A stretch of DNA of 64,000 nt from Rhodococcus ruber NBRC 15591 (GCF_001894945.1 NZ_BCXE01000003.1:28632-92631), one strand, 5' to 3'. Positions 31,146 through 39,649 are shown, counted from the first letter of the stretch. The notes: generated from the letters alone by a model not told the origin. Translations and numbers: made by a program.

Positions 31146-33079
31146 GCCGATTCCTCCTCGCGGTCCGGCGCCGGCCGGTACTCGGCCGCAGCCAGCGCCG
31201 CGGTGGTCTTGGCGTCTTCGAACTCGCGTAGGGTGCCGGCGAGCGCGGCATCGATCGCGTCGACGATCTCGTCGGCGAGAAAGGCCAGACCCTCGACCTT
31301 CGTCACCGGCTGGACGTCGACCAGGTAGCGCGCCCGCAGCACACTCGTCAGCTGCCCCAGATTCATCTCCGGCGCGATGACCGTGCGATACCGGCCGAGC
31401 ACCTCACCGAGGTTGCGGGGCAACGGGTTCAGGTGCCGCAGGTGCAGGTGGGCGACCGCGGTGCCGCGGCGCCGGGCGCGGCGGCACGCCTCGCCGATCG
31501 GGCCGTAGGAACTGCCCCAGCCCACGATCAGCAGTTCGGCCTGCCCCGACGGATCGTCGACCTCGGCGTCCGGGACGGAGATCCCGTCGATCTTCGCCTG
31601 CCGCAGGCGCACCATCAGATCGTGGTTGGCGGGATCGTAGGAGATGTTGCCGCTGCCGTTCGCCTTCTCGAGGCCACCGAGCCGGTGCTCGAGGCCGGGA
31701 GTCCCGGGTATCGCCACGGCACGGGCGAGGGTCTCGCGGTCCCGCGCGTAGGGACGCAGGGGTGTGCCGGCGGCGTCCGGGCCGGTCTCGTAGTTCGGAT
31801 CGATCGGGGCGAGCTCGTCGACCTGCGGGATCTGCCAGGGCTCCGAGCCGTTGGCGATGGCGCCGTCGGACAGCAGCAGGACCGGCGTCCGGTACGTCAG
31901 GGCGATGTGGGCCGCCTCGACGGCCGTGGCGAAGCAGTCGGCCGGTGAGCGCGGCGCGAGCACGGCGACGGGCGACTCGCCGTTGCGTCCGTACAGTGCC
32001 TGCAGCAGATCGGACTGCTCGGTCTTGGTCGGCAGGCCCGTCGACGGTCCGCCGCGCTGCACGTCGATCACGACGAGCGGGAGTTCGGTCATGACGGCCA
32101 GGCCGATGGCCTCGCTCTTGAGGGCCAGACCCGGGCCGGAGGTGCTGGTGACACCGAGTGCGCCACCTAGAGAGGCGCCGACCGCGGCGCCGATCGCGGC
32201 GATCTCGTCCTCCGCCTGGAAGGTGGTCACGCCGAGACCGCGGTGCTTGGTCAGCTCGTGCAGGATGTCGGAGGCGGGGGTGATCGGGTACGTCCCGAGG
32301 AACACCTCGAGCCCGGACAGCTCACCGGCGGTCACCAGACCGTAGGCCAGTGCGGTGTTGCCGGTGATCTGCCGGTACGTGCCGGCCGGCAGGTCCGCCT
32401 TGGCCACCTCGAACGTCGTCGCGAACGTCTCGGTGGTCTCGCCGTAGTTCCACCCGGCCTGGAACGCGAGCAGGTTGCCCTGGGCGACCTGCGGTTTCTT
32501 GGCGAACTTGGTGCGCAGGAACTCCTCGATCCGCTCCACCGGCCGGTTGTACATCCACGACAGCAACCCGAGCGCGAACATGTTCTTCGCGCGCTCGCCG
32601 TCCTTGCGGCTCAGGCCGGCGGGTTCCACCGCCCCCACCGACAGGCTCGACATCGGAACCTGATGGATCACGAACTCGTCGAGACTGCCGTCGTCGAGCG
32701 GGTTGGCGGCGTAGCCGACCTTGGAAAGGTTGCGCTTGGTGAACTCGTCGGTGTTGACGATGACGGTGCCGCCGCGCGGCAGGTCGTCGATGTTCGCCTT
32801 CAGTGCCGCCGGGTTCATCGCGACGAGGACGTCCGGTCGATCACCCGCGGTGAGGATGTCGTGGTCCGCGATCTGGATCTGGAACGACGACACGCCCGGC
32901 AGGGTGCCCTGGGGCGCCCGGATCTCGGCGGGGAAGTTGGGCTGCGTCGCGAGGTCGTTGCCGAACGCGGCCGCCTCGGAGGTGAAGCGGTCACCGGTCA
33001 GCTGCATGCCGTCGCCCGAGTCGCCCGCAAAGCGGATGACGACTCGCTCCAGCTTGGTGGTGTTCGCGTCCGTTGTCAT
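31142..33079 (-). CDS. korA: 2-oxoacid:ferredoxin oxidoreductase, fused gamma-alpha subunit
   Basis: A 645-residue protein with the gamma domain first (RFAGDSGDGMQLTGDRF, about residues 10-190) and the alpha pyrimidine-binding domain after it (GLEVFLGTYPITPASDILHEL, FQAEDEIAAIGAAVGASLGG, ATSTSGPG-like TSTSGPGLALKSEAIGLA). This fused layout is usual for actinobacterial KorA. It works with KorB. The enzyme supplies succinyl-CoA or a branched acyl-CoA and reduced ferredoxin. The start at 33079 has AGGAACCC upstream. Confidence 0.94.
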   Translation of the reverse strand: MTTDANTTKLERVVIRFAGDSGDGMQLTGDRFTSEAAAFGNDLATQPNFPAEIRAPQGTLPGVSSFQIQIADHDILTAGDRPDVLVAMNPAALKANIDDLPRGGTVIVNTDEFTKRNLSKVGYAANPLDDGSLDEFVIHQVPMSSLSVGAVEPAGLSRKDGERAKNMFALGLLSWMYNRPVERIEEFLRTKFAKKPQVAQGNLLAFQAGWNYGETTETFATTFEVAKADLPAGTYRQITGNTALAYGLVTAGELSGLEVFLGTYPITPASDILHELTKHRGLGVTTFQAEDEIAAIGAAVGASLGGALGVTSTSGPGLALKSEAIGLAVMTELPLVVIDVQRGGPSTGLPTKTEQSDLLQALYGRNGESPVAVLAPRSPADCFATAVEAAHIALTYRTPVLLLSDGAIANGSEPWQIPQVDELAPIDPNYETGPDAAGTPLRPYARDRETLARAVAIPGTPGLEHRLGGLEKANGSGNISYDPANHDLMVRLRQAKIDGISVPDAEVDDPSGQAELLIVGWGSSYGPIGEACRRARRRGTAVAHLHLRHLNPLPRNLGEVLGRYRTVIAPEMNLGQLTSVLRARYLVDVQPVTKVEGLAFLADEIVDAIDAALAGTLREFEDAKTTAALAAAEYRPAPDREEESA

Positions 33080-33109
33080 GGGTTCCTGCCTCTGGTCCGC
33101 ATTCTGCCC

Positions 33110-34333
33110 CTACGGGGCTTCCTTCACGAGCTGCTTGGCCAGCGAATCGAAGATCACCTCGGTGGAGCCCTCGTAGATCCGCATGGGACGCGCCTCCCGG
33201 TAGAGACGTTCGAGCTTGCCGCCGCGTACGAGCCCGAAACGGCCCATGATCTGCACCGACCGGTCGACGACGCGGGCCGCCGCCTCGGTCGCTCCGACCT
33301 TCGCCATCGACGACAGGTGCAGGTTGGCGCGGGCATCGCGGGCCGAGGCGGCGGCCGCGCGGTAGGTCAGCGAGCGCGCCATCTCGATGTCGGTCCAGCA
33401 GGAGGCGAGGTGCTCGGGCACCGACCCCAGGCGCGCGAGGCTGACCCCGAAGCCCTCCCGGGACTTGGCATGGGCGACGGCCTCGTCCAGCGCGGCCTGG
33501 GCCACGCCGACCGCGGCGCCGGCCACGGACACGCGGAACGTCGCGAGGGTGGCGAGGACGAGCCCGAAGCCCTTGCCCGGCTCCCCGATGCGGTTGCCCA
33601 CCGGAACCTCGACGTTCTCGAGGATGACGTCGCTGAGCACGTGCGGCGCGATGATCTGGTGCGGGTGCTCGATGCGCAGGCCCGGCGCGTCGGCCGGGAC
33701 CAGTACGAGGGAGTATCCGTCGCCCTCGCGGGCGAGGATGCTGTAGAAGTCCGCGTCGCCGCCGTTGGTGATGAAGGACTTGTGGCCGTCGACGACGAGC
33801 TTGCCGTCGCGCTCGACGACCGTGGTGCTGAGGGCCTTGAGATCGGATCCGACGTGCGGCTCGGTCAGGCCGAGCGCGGCCACCGCCTCGAGCCGGGCCA
33901 CCTTGGGCAGCCACTCCGCCTTGAGTTCCTCGGACCCGCCGACGCTGATGCAGTAGCTGCCGATGCCCTGCATACCGAACATGGAGTCGAGGTGAGCGGA
34001 CTCGGCGGCGAGGGCCTCGCGCACAATGGTCACCGCGAGGGAGTCGACCTTCTCGAAGCGGCCACCGTAGGCGGCCGGCACGACGACCTCGGTGAGACGG
34101 GACGCGGTCAGCCGCTTGCGGACGTCCGGGTCGAAACTGTCCGCCTCGTCGGCACGCGCGGCGACGTCGGCACACTCGGCCGCGAGGTCGCGGCCTTCCC
34201 GCTGGAGGTCGAGGTATCGCTGCGGCAGGGCGAACAGGTCCTGCTGGTCGTCACTCACCTTGTACTCCGTTCTGGCGATGCGTCCGCTCACCGGGGGCGC
34301 CACGGTGCTGTGACTCGGTGCGGTCTCGGCCAT
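33110..34333 (-). CDS. Acyl-CoA dehydrogenase (canonical Glu position)
   Basis: A 407-residue acyl-CoA dehydrogenase fold: ALGLTEPHVGSDLKALSTT, FITNGGDADFYSI and the C-terminal RIYEGSTEVIFD. The catalytic Glu is therefore in the usual C-terminal place, and the helix-G Glu of isovaleryl-type enzymes is absent (TFRVSVAG). It is followed 30 bases later by korA, so the three genes form one unit. The ATG at 34333 is preferred over an upstream GTG at 34351, which would fall inside the operator-like box. The ribosome binding site is weak, which could mean a very short leader. Confidence 0.87.
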   Translation of the reverse strand: MAETAPSHSTVAPPVSGRIARTEYKVSDDQQDLFALPQRYLDLQREGRDLAAECADVAARADEADSFDPDVRKRLTASRLTEVVVPAAYGGRFEKVDSLAVTIVREALAAESAHLDSMFGMQGIGSYCISVGGSEELKAEWLPKVARLEAVAALGLTEPHVGSDLKALSTTVVERDGKLVVDGHKSFITNGGDADFYSILAREGDGYSLVLVPADAPGLRIEHPHQIIAPHVLSDVILENVEVPVGNRIGEPGKGFGLVLATLATFRVSVAGAAVGVAQAALDEAVAHAKSREGFGVSLARLGSVPEHLASCWTDIEMARSLTYRAAAASARDARANLHLSSMAKVGATEAAARVVDRSVQIMGRFGLVRGGKLERLYREARPMRIYEGSTEVIFDSLAKQLVKEAP

Positions 34334-34337
34334 TGTC

Positions 34338-34379
34338 GTGAACTGGATCACTATCCGCTAATCTATGATCACAATAGCA
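34338..34379. promoter_or_regulatory. Divergent promoter region: acyl-CoA dehydrogenase-kor (minus) and SDR (plus)
   Basis: The box GTGAACTGGATCAC (34338-34351) follows a minus-strand -10 GATAGT (34350-34355) in the same phase as at the other island promoters. Upstream sequence up to 34379 is AT-rich (ATCTATGATCACAATAGC). The plus-strand SDR promoter is not resolved. Confidence 0.5.
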
Positions 34380-34420
34380 AGGAATTGGGTACCGTCAACC
34401 AGGACCAGCGGAGGAATTCG

Positions 34421-35215
34421 ATGACCGATTCAACGACCGGCCGGACCCGCCCGGGATTCGACCCCACGCGCGCGTTCGATCTCACCGACCGCACCGCGAT
34501 CGTCACCGGCGGCAGCCGGGGCCTCGGCCGCGCCATGGCGTTCGGGCTGGCCCGGGCCGGCTGCGACGTCGTCATCGCCAGCCGTGACCTGGCCTCGTGC
34601 CAGGCCACCGCCGACGAGATCACCGAGGAGACGGGCCGCAAGACCCTCGCGCACTCGTTCCACGTCGGCAGGTGGGAGTCGATCGAGGAACTCGTCGACG
34701 CGGCCTACGACCACTTCGGGAAGATCGACGTCCTGATCAACAATGCAGGTATGTCCCCGCTGTACGACAGCCTCGACACCGTCAGCGAAACACTGTTCGA
34801 CAAGGTGGTCGGAGTGAATCTCAAGGGCCCGTTCCGGCTCGCCGCACTCGTGGGAACGCGCATGGCGCAGGGCGACGGCGGATCCATTATCAACATTTCC
34901 AGCGCCGGGTCCGTCCACCCGCGGCCCGACATCCTGCCCTACGCCGCCGCCAAGGCCGGACTCAACGCCGTTACCATCGGCATGGCGCACGCGTTCGGAC
35001 CCACGGTGCGCAGCAACGCGATCATGGCCGGCACCTTCCTCACCGACGTGAGCAACTCCTGGGACATGGAGGCCTTCTCACGGCGGGCGCAGAGCTTCGC
35101 CGCCAAGCGCGGCGGACAGCCCGACGAGATCGTCGGCGCGGCGCTGTACCTCGCGAGCGATGCGTCGAGTTTCACCACCGGTTCCATCGTCACCGTCGAC
35201 GGCGGCCACCCCTGA
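34421..35215 (+). CDS. Classical SDR oxidoreductase
   Basis: A 264-residue SDR: TGGSRGLGRAM for the nucleotide, NNAG, catalytic Ser in ISSAGS and YAAAK. It ends with the typical TGSIVTVDGGHP. There is no mycofactocin-type insert, so it probably uses free NAD(P). The ATG at 34421 follows GGAGG and is not the long upstream frame, which runs antisense through the dehydrogenase. The next gene, 20 bases on, is a thioesterase. Confidence 0.88.
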   Translation: MTDSTTGRTRPGFDPTRAFDLTDRTAIVTGGSRGLGRAMAFGLARAGCDVVIASRDLASCQATADEITEETGRKTLAHSFHVGRWESIEELVDAAYDHFGKIDVLINNAGMSPLYDSLDTVSETLFDKVVGVNLKGPFRLAALVGTRMAQGDGGSIINISSAGSVHPRPDILPYAAAKAGLNAVTIGMAHAFGPTVRSNAIMAGTFLTDVSNSWDMEAFSRRAQSFAAKRGGQPDEIVGAALYLASDASSFTTGSIVTVDGGHP

Positions 35216-35235
35216 TCCGCCCGGAAGGACAAGAC

Positions 35236-35667
35236 ATGACCACCGCCACCACCGCCGTCACCCAGCAGCGCTTCCAGCTCGCCTACGGCGACTGCGACGC
35301 CGTCGGCATCTCGTACTTCGCGATCAACTACCCGTGGATGGAACGGACCTACAGCGTCTGGCTGCACTCGTTCGGTCTCGACAGCCACACGATGCTCGAC
35401 ACCCTCGGCGTCTACACCGTGGGCCTGAAGTCCGAGTGCCAGTACCTCACCAGCTGCGAGGTGTTCGACGAACTGACCTGCACGGTGGTCCTCGACCACC
35501 TCGGCACCACGTCGTACGCGCTCGGATTCGACTTCGAGCGCGGCGACGAACTCGTCGCCCACGGCAAGATCACGTTCGCCGTGCGCGGTGCGGACGGGAA
35601 GAAGGCGCAGATTCCGGAGCGACTGCTCGCCGCCCTCCGCACGTTGGAGCCGCCGAAATCGGCTTGA
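35236..35667 (+). CDS. Hot-dog acyl-CoA thioesterase (4HBT/YbgC-like)
   Basis: A 143-residue hot-dog protein with the 4-hydroxybenzoyl-CoA thioesterase motif YGDCDAVGISYFAINYPWMERT; the Asp in CDAVG is the expected catalytic residue. It should release acids from CoA thioesters in the cytosol, perhaps to recover CoA from dead-end intermediates. Co-transcribed with the SDR before it. ATG at 35236 after GGAAGGA. Confidence 0.87.
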   Translation: MTTATTAVTQQRFQLAYGDCDAVGISYFAINYPWMERTYSVWLHSFGLDSHTMLDTLGVYTVGLKSECQYLTSCEVFDELTCTVVLDHLGTTSYALGFDFERGDELVAHGKITFAVRGADGKKAQIPERLLAALRTLEPPKSA

Positions 35668-35684
35668 TCACCGTCGTTTCCGGA

Positions 35685-35718
35685 AACGGGCGTCCATCCT
35701 TCAGGGTGGACGCCCGTT
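35685..35718 (+). terminator. Terminator hairpin after the thioesterase gene
   Basis: Arms 35685-35700 and 35703-35718 (16 bases, one mismatch) with a two-base loop, 17 bases after the stop codon. Confidence 0.75.
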
Positions 35719-35748
35719 CTCGTCGAGAACCCGTTTCACCGAAATCCA

Positions 35749-35803
35749 TTGACATCATTCAAATCGTATTTATAGTTATCAGCACTTAGTGATCCGGATC
35801 ACT
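35749..35803 (+). promoter_or_regulatory. Strong P450 promoter with downstream operator-like palindrome
   Basis: -35 TTGACA (35749-35754), 16-bp spacer, -10 TATAGT (35771-35776): the closest match to consensus in the window. The perfect palindrome AGTGATCCGGATCACT (35788-35803) lies just after the expected transcription start, where a bound repressor would block initiation or clearance. It contains the GTGA-N6-TCAC box. Confidence 0.7.
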
Positions 35804-35908
35804 TCCACCTCCGGCCCCAGACCCTCGGCGGAGCGGCACGACCCCGACCGGTGCCTGCCGGCACCGATCCTGCTCGACCCCTCGATTCGACGATCAGGAG
35901 ATTCCAGA

Positions 35909-37177
35909 GTGACCGCAGTCGAACCCCGCCCCACCGCCCCCGACATCCTCTCCCCCGAGTTCCTCACCGATCCCTACCCGTTCCACCGCGTACTGCGCGA
36001 CCACTACCCCGCCCTGCGCCACGAAGCCACGGAGAGCTACCTCATCAGCCGGTACGCCGACTGCGCCGAGGCCTTCCGCAGCCCGAAGTTCTCCAGCCGC
36101 AACTACGAATGGCAGCTCGAGCCCATCCACGGGCGCACCATTCTGCAGATGGAAGGTCGCGAGCACTCCACGCACCGCGCGCTGCTCAACCCGTTCTTCC
36201 GCGGCAACGGACTCGAGAAGTTCATGCCGGCCATCACGCACAACGCGGCCGACCTGATCGGCGGCATCGTCGCCCGCAACGCCGGCGAGCTGCTCGGCGA
36301 GGTGGCCGGACAGGGCGAGGCCGAACTCGTCTCCCAGTTCACCAGCCGGTTCCCCATCAACGTGATGGTCGACATGCTCGGCCTGCCCAAGAGCGATCAC
36401 GAGCGGTTCCGCACCTGGTACTTCTCGATCATGGCCTACCTCAACAACCTGGCCGGAGACCCCGAGATCAACGCCGCCGCCGAACGCACCCACGTCGAGC
36501 TGCGCGAGTACATGCTGCCGATCATCCGCGAACGACGCTCCGGCGACGGCGACGACCTGCTCTCCCGCCTGTGCCGCGCGGAAGTCGACGGTGAGCAGAT
36601 GTCCGACGAGGAGATCAAGGCCTTCGTCAGCCTGCTCCTCGTCGCCGGTGGTGAGACGACGGACAAGGCCATCGCCAGCATGATCCGCAATCTCATCGAC
36701 CACCCCGACCAGATGCGGGCCGTCCGCGAGGACCGCAGTCTCGCCGACCGCGTCATCGCCGAGACACTGCGCTATTCCGGACCCGTCCACATGATCATGC
36801 GCCAGACCGAGGACGAGGTGCAGATCGAGGACTCGACCATTCCCGCGGGGGCGACGTGCATCATGATGCTCGCGGCCGCCAACCGCGACGAGCGCCACTT
36901 CTCGAATCCGGACGAGTTCGACATCTTCCGCACCGATCTCAACGTCGATCGGGCCTTCAGCGGCGCGGCCAACCACGTGCAGTTCATTCTCGGCCGGCAC
37001 TTCTGCGTGGGTTCGATGCTCGCGAAGACGGAGATGACCATCGCGCTGAACCTCGTGCTCGACACGATGGACTCGATCGAGTACCAGGACGGCTTCGTCC
37101 CGCACGAGGAGGGCCTGTACACGCGCAGCATCCCGGAGCTCCGCGTGAAGTTCGAACCGACCGGGAAGCTCGGCTGA
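35909..37177 (+). CDS. Cytochrome P450 with canonical I-helix (distinct from the other three)
   Basis: A 422-residue P450. I-helix LLLVAGGETTDKA carries the usual acid-Thr pair, the K-helix motif is in AETLRYS, and the heme motif FILGRHFCVG places Cys near residue 366. It belongs to a different family from the three paralogues at 11595, 37377 and 43056. The GTG at 35909 is chosen because AGGAG lies about eight bases upstream and the promoter lies before it. Monocistronic and convergent with the next P450; presumably served by the same ferredoxin. Confidence 0.93.
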   Translation: MTAVEPRPTAPDILSPEFLTDPYPFHRVLRDHYPALRHEATESYLISRYADCAEAFRSPKFSSRNYEWQLEPIHGRTILQMEGREHSTHRALLNPFFRGNGLEKFMPAITHNAADLIGGIVARNAGELLGEVAGQGEAELVSQFTSRFPINVMVDMLGLPKSDHERFRTWYFSIMAYLNNLAGDPEINAAAERTHVELREYMLPIIRERRSGDGDDLLSRLCRAEVDGEQMSDEEIKAFVSLLLVAGGETTDKAIASMIRNLIDHPDQMRAVREDRSLADRVIAETLRYSGPVHMIMRQTEDEVQIEDSTIPAGATCIMMLAAANRDERHFSNPDEFDIFRTDLNVDRAFSGAANHVQFILGRHFCVGSMLAKTEMTIALNLVLDTMDSIEYQDGFVPHEEGLYTRSIPELRVKFEPTGKLG

Positions 37178-37230
37178 CATCCCGCCGGATCGCCGGCCGT
37201 CCGCGTATGGGATCCGCATGCGCGGACGGC

Positions 37231-37374
37231 CGGCACTGCCGCGTCGGCAAAAGTCGGCACTGCCGCGTCGGCAAAAGTCGGCACTGCCGCGTCGGCAAAA
37301 GTCGGCACTGCCGCGTCGGCAAGAGTCGGCACTGCCGCGTCGGCAAGAGTCGGCACTGCCGCGTCGACGAAAGC
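37231..37374. repeat. Six tandem 24-bp repeats between convergent P450 genes
   Basis: Unit CGGCACTGCCGCGTCGGCAA plus four bases, start to start exactly 24: 37231, 37255, 37279, 37303, 37327, 37351. Copies 1-3 are identical, 4-5 share one change, and copy 6 is diverged. The next bases, the 3' end of the minus-strand P450 gene, look like a worn seventh copy (CGTTACTGCAGCG). Each unit holds a small hairpin (GCCG-CGT-CGGC) followed by A's, that is T's on the minus strand, so it may act as a stack of weak terminators. Confidence 0.9.
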
Positions 37375-37376
37375 CG

Positions 37377-38621
37377 TTACTGCAGCGTGTAGTCCGTCAG
37401 AACCCGTCGGCCCGGCGTGAAGGTGGCCGGGATGCGCTGGTAGCCGGTGTTCACGCCCTGCCGTGGGTAGGGCTGCAGCGCGTCGTAGTCGACCTCGTAG
37501 TCCGGCATCCGTTCGAGCACCTGGCTGATCAGCGCGTGCGACATGTACCGGCCGAGATGCGAACCGGCACAGCGGTGCACACCGATACCGAAGGCGGTGT
37601 GCCGGTTGGGCCAGCGCTCGATGTCGATCTCGTCGGGCTTGTCGAACAGCTCCGTGTCCCGATTGGCGGAAGCCCAGGACAGCAGCACCCGGTCGCCCTT
37701 GCGCATGGGGCAGCCGTGGAACTCGACGTCGTGTGTCACGGTGCGGGCAAGGGCCTGAGTCGGCGAGAAGTACCGCAGGAACTCCTCGATGGCATGATCG
37801 AGGAGATCGGGATGGTCGGCCAGGCGCTGCCGCACGTCCTTGTGGCGGCTGAGCCAGACCAGCGAGTTGCTCACCAGGGAGGCCGTGGTGCCGACGCCAC
37901 CGGAGATGAGCAGGTCGACGATCGCGAACACGTCGTGATCGTTCATCGGGCTGCCGTCGACCTCCTGCTGGACGAGGTAGCTGATGATGTCGTCCTTCGG
38001 GGCCGCGCGCCGTTCGGCGATGGTCTGCTCGATGCGGCCGGCGAGGTACGGGAAGTCGACCTCGACCGCGCGGGTGTGCTCGGGGGTACCGGGGATCCCG
38101 GCGAGCACCTGGAAGTGGGCGTTGGAATAGCGGCGCCACTCCGAGACGTCGAGGCCGAGCCACTCGACCGTGACGATGGAGGGCACCCCGATGACCGACG
38201 TCAGGTCGCACTCGCCGCTCTCGATCACGCTGTCGATGAAGCCCGCGACGTGCCGGTCGATCGTGGGCTTCATCTTCTCGACGGCGGCCGGCGCGCTGAC
38301 CGGGTTGACGATCCTGCGGTACTTGCGGAACTCCGGCGGATCGAGCTCGATCGGAATGTGATCGTGGTGCGGGGTTTTCGGGATCACCACGGACAGTCCC
38401 TCGCCGCCGTACTCGCTGCGCGCCGAGGAGAACGTCTCGTCGTCGCGTGCGGCGTCGAAGACCGAGCTGTAGTCGGAGAGCACCCAGTAGCCGCCGTGGG
38501 CGGGAGTCCAGCCGATCTTGACGGTTTCCCGGATCTTCCGGTACGACTCGGCCGGGTCGGCCGAGTGTTCGGGCGAGTTGTGGTCGAAGTGGACGACCGG
38601 GCAGCGGGCGGGGCTTTCCAT
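37377..38621 (-). CDS. Cytochrome P450 (second of three close paralogues)
   Basis: A 414-residue P450 collinear with the one at 11595-12839, sharing ELDPPEFRKYR, VDWLGLD-like VEWLGLD, EEFLRYFSPTQALARTVT and FGIGVHRCAG (Cys near 351). The I-helix again reads LLISGGVGTTAS, lacking the acidic residue before Thr. It follows the mycofactocin SDR (38665-39498) in one operon, a natural hydroxylase-plus-dehydrogenase pair. ATG at 38621 with GGAAGGA eight bases upstream. The 3' end meets the 24-bp repeat array. Confidence 0.94.
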   Translation of the reverse strand: MESPARCPVVHFDHNSPEHSADPAESYRKIRETVKIGWTPAHGGYWVLSDYSSVFDAARDDETFSSARSEYGGEGLSVVIPKTPHHDHIPIELDPPEFRKYRRIVNPVSAPAAVEKMKPTIDRHVAGFIDSVIESGECDLTSVIGVPSIVTVEWLGLDVSEWRRYSNAHFQVLAGIPGTPEHTRAVEVDFPYLAGRIEQTIAERRAAPKDDIISYLVQQEVDGSPMNDHDVFAIVDLLISGGVGTTASLVSNSLVWLSRHKDVRQRLADHPDLLDHAIEEFLRYFSPTQALARTVTHDVEFHGCPMRKGDRVLLSWASANRDTELFDKPDEIDIERWPNRHTAFGIGVHRCAGSHLGRYMSHALISQVLERMPDYEVDYDALQPYPRQGVNTGYQRIPATFTPGRRVLTDYTLQ

Positions 38622-38664
38622 CGTGCGTTCCTTCCGAGTCGGGATTCGGCGGCGAGCCGGGGTT

Positions 38665-39498
38665 CTAGGTCTTGGCGAGCAGTCCGGCGTCGATGGGCAG
38701 CACCACACCGGTCACGTAGCGGGCCTCGTCCGAGGCCAGCCAGACCAGCGCGTTGCTGATGTCGACGGGCTCGACCCAGGGGACGTCGAGCTCGTTGCGC
38801 CGACGGCAGTGGTCGACGATGTCCGCCTGCGTGGGCGATTCGAGGTCGGGACGGTAGATCCGGTACATGGCGTCGTTCTCGATCATCTCCGTGCGGACGG
38901 TGCCCGGATTGAGGGTGTTGACCCGGATACCGTGTTCGCCCAGTTCGTTGGAGAGGGTGCGCATGAGGCTGACCACCCCGCCCTTGCTGGCGGCGTAGTG
39001 CCCCAGATTGCGGCTCGCCCGGATCGCCGCGACGGAGCTGGTGAGCACGATCGCGCCGCCGGTGCCCTGTTCGATCATGCGGGGGACGACGGCCCGCACG
39101 GTGCGGAAGACCCCGGTGAGGTTGACGTCGATGACGTTCTGCCACTCCTCGTCACTGAGGTGCCAGGTGGGGGTGAAGCTCACGATGCCGGCGTTGGCGC
39201 TGACGATGTCGATGTGCCCGAACTCGTCGACGGCGTCGGAGACGAGCAGGTCGAGGGCCGCCTGGTCGCGCACGTCGACGACCCGGGACAGGCAGCGACG
39301 GCCCGCAGCCTCGACGAGCCGGTGGGTCTCGGCGAGGTCGTCGGTGGTGGCAAGCGGATACGCGACCGTGTCGATGTCCTTGCAGGAGTCGAGGATCACG
39401 ACGTCGGCGCCCTCCTCCGCGAGGCGGACGGCATTCGAACGTCCCTGTCCCCGTGCGGCGCCCGTGACCAGCGCGACCTTCCCGGTTACTCGACCCAT
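38665..39498 (-). CDS. Mycofactocin-coupled SDR
   Basis: A 277-residue SDR with TGAARGQG, NAGI, a catalytic Ser in TSSVAA and YAASK. The mycofactocin-type insert is shorter here (CKDIDTVAYPLATTDDLAET). First gene of an operon with a P450, so it probably oxidises the alcohol the P450 makes. Paralogues are at 18057, 26218 and 41997. ATG at 39498 with GAGGAG upstream. Confidence 0.91.
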   Translation of the reverse strand: MGRVTGKVALVTGAARGQGRSNAVRLAEEGADVVILDSCKDIDTVAYPLATTDDLAETHRLVEAAGRRCLSRVVDVRDQAALDLLVSDAVDEFGHIDIVSANAGIVSFTPTWHLSDEEWQNVIDVNLTGVFRTVRAVVPRMIEQGTGGAIVLTSSVAAIRASRNLGHYAASKGGVVSLMRTLSNELGEHGIRVNTLNPGTVRTEMIENDAMYRIYRPDLESPTQADIVDHCRRRNELDVPWVEPVDISNALVWLASDEARYVTGVVLPIDAGLLAKT

Positions 39499-39524
39499 TT
39501 CCGATCTCCTCTTCTGCTCGAACT

Positions 39525-39563
39525 GTGACGAAGAGCACCTTAATGCTTATCATCATTATTAGC
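39525..39563 (-). promoter_or_regulatory. Promoter of the SDR-P450 operon with operator-like box
   Basis: Minus strand: -10 TAAGGT (39537-39542) whose last two bases begin the box seen on the plus strand as GTGACGAAGAGCAC (39525-39538; seven of eight half-site bases fit). Upstream is the AT-rich element TAATGCTTATCATCATTATT (39541-39560), akin to 60410-60430. Confidence 0.5.
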
Positions 39564-39649
39564 TAGCGCGCCCACAAGGTCCGAAGATCCCCGGTGGTCG
39601 GACACCTACGTCCCGCGCCGGAACACGTTCCGGACCCGCGCGCACAACA

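Noticed and set aside
34334..34351. GTG start at 34351 for the acyl-CoA dehydrogenase
   Set aside because: That codon lies inside the GTGA-N6-TCAC box and next to the inferred -10, so translation more likely begins at 34333 or later.
32243..34420. A long plus-strand frame that continues into the SDR at 34421
   Set aside because: The part before 34421 is antisense to korA and the acyl-CoA dehydrogenase. The SDR has its own GGAGG-preceded ATG, so the long upstream extension is not a real fusion.
37231..37374. CRISPR array
   Set aside because: The repeats are directly adjacent 24-bp units with no spacers, and no cas genes are present.
36984..37392. Repetitive peptide genes reading through the 24-bp array on either strand
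   Set aside because: They are open only because the unit is a multiple of three. No start site signals or independent support were seen.
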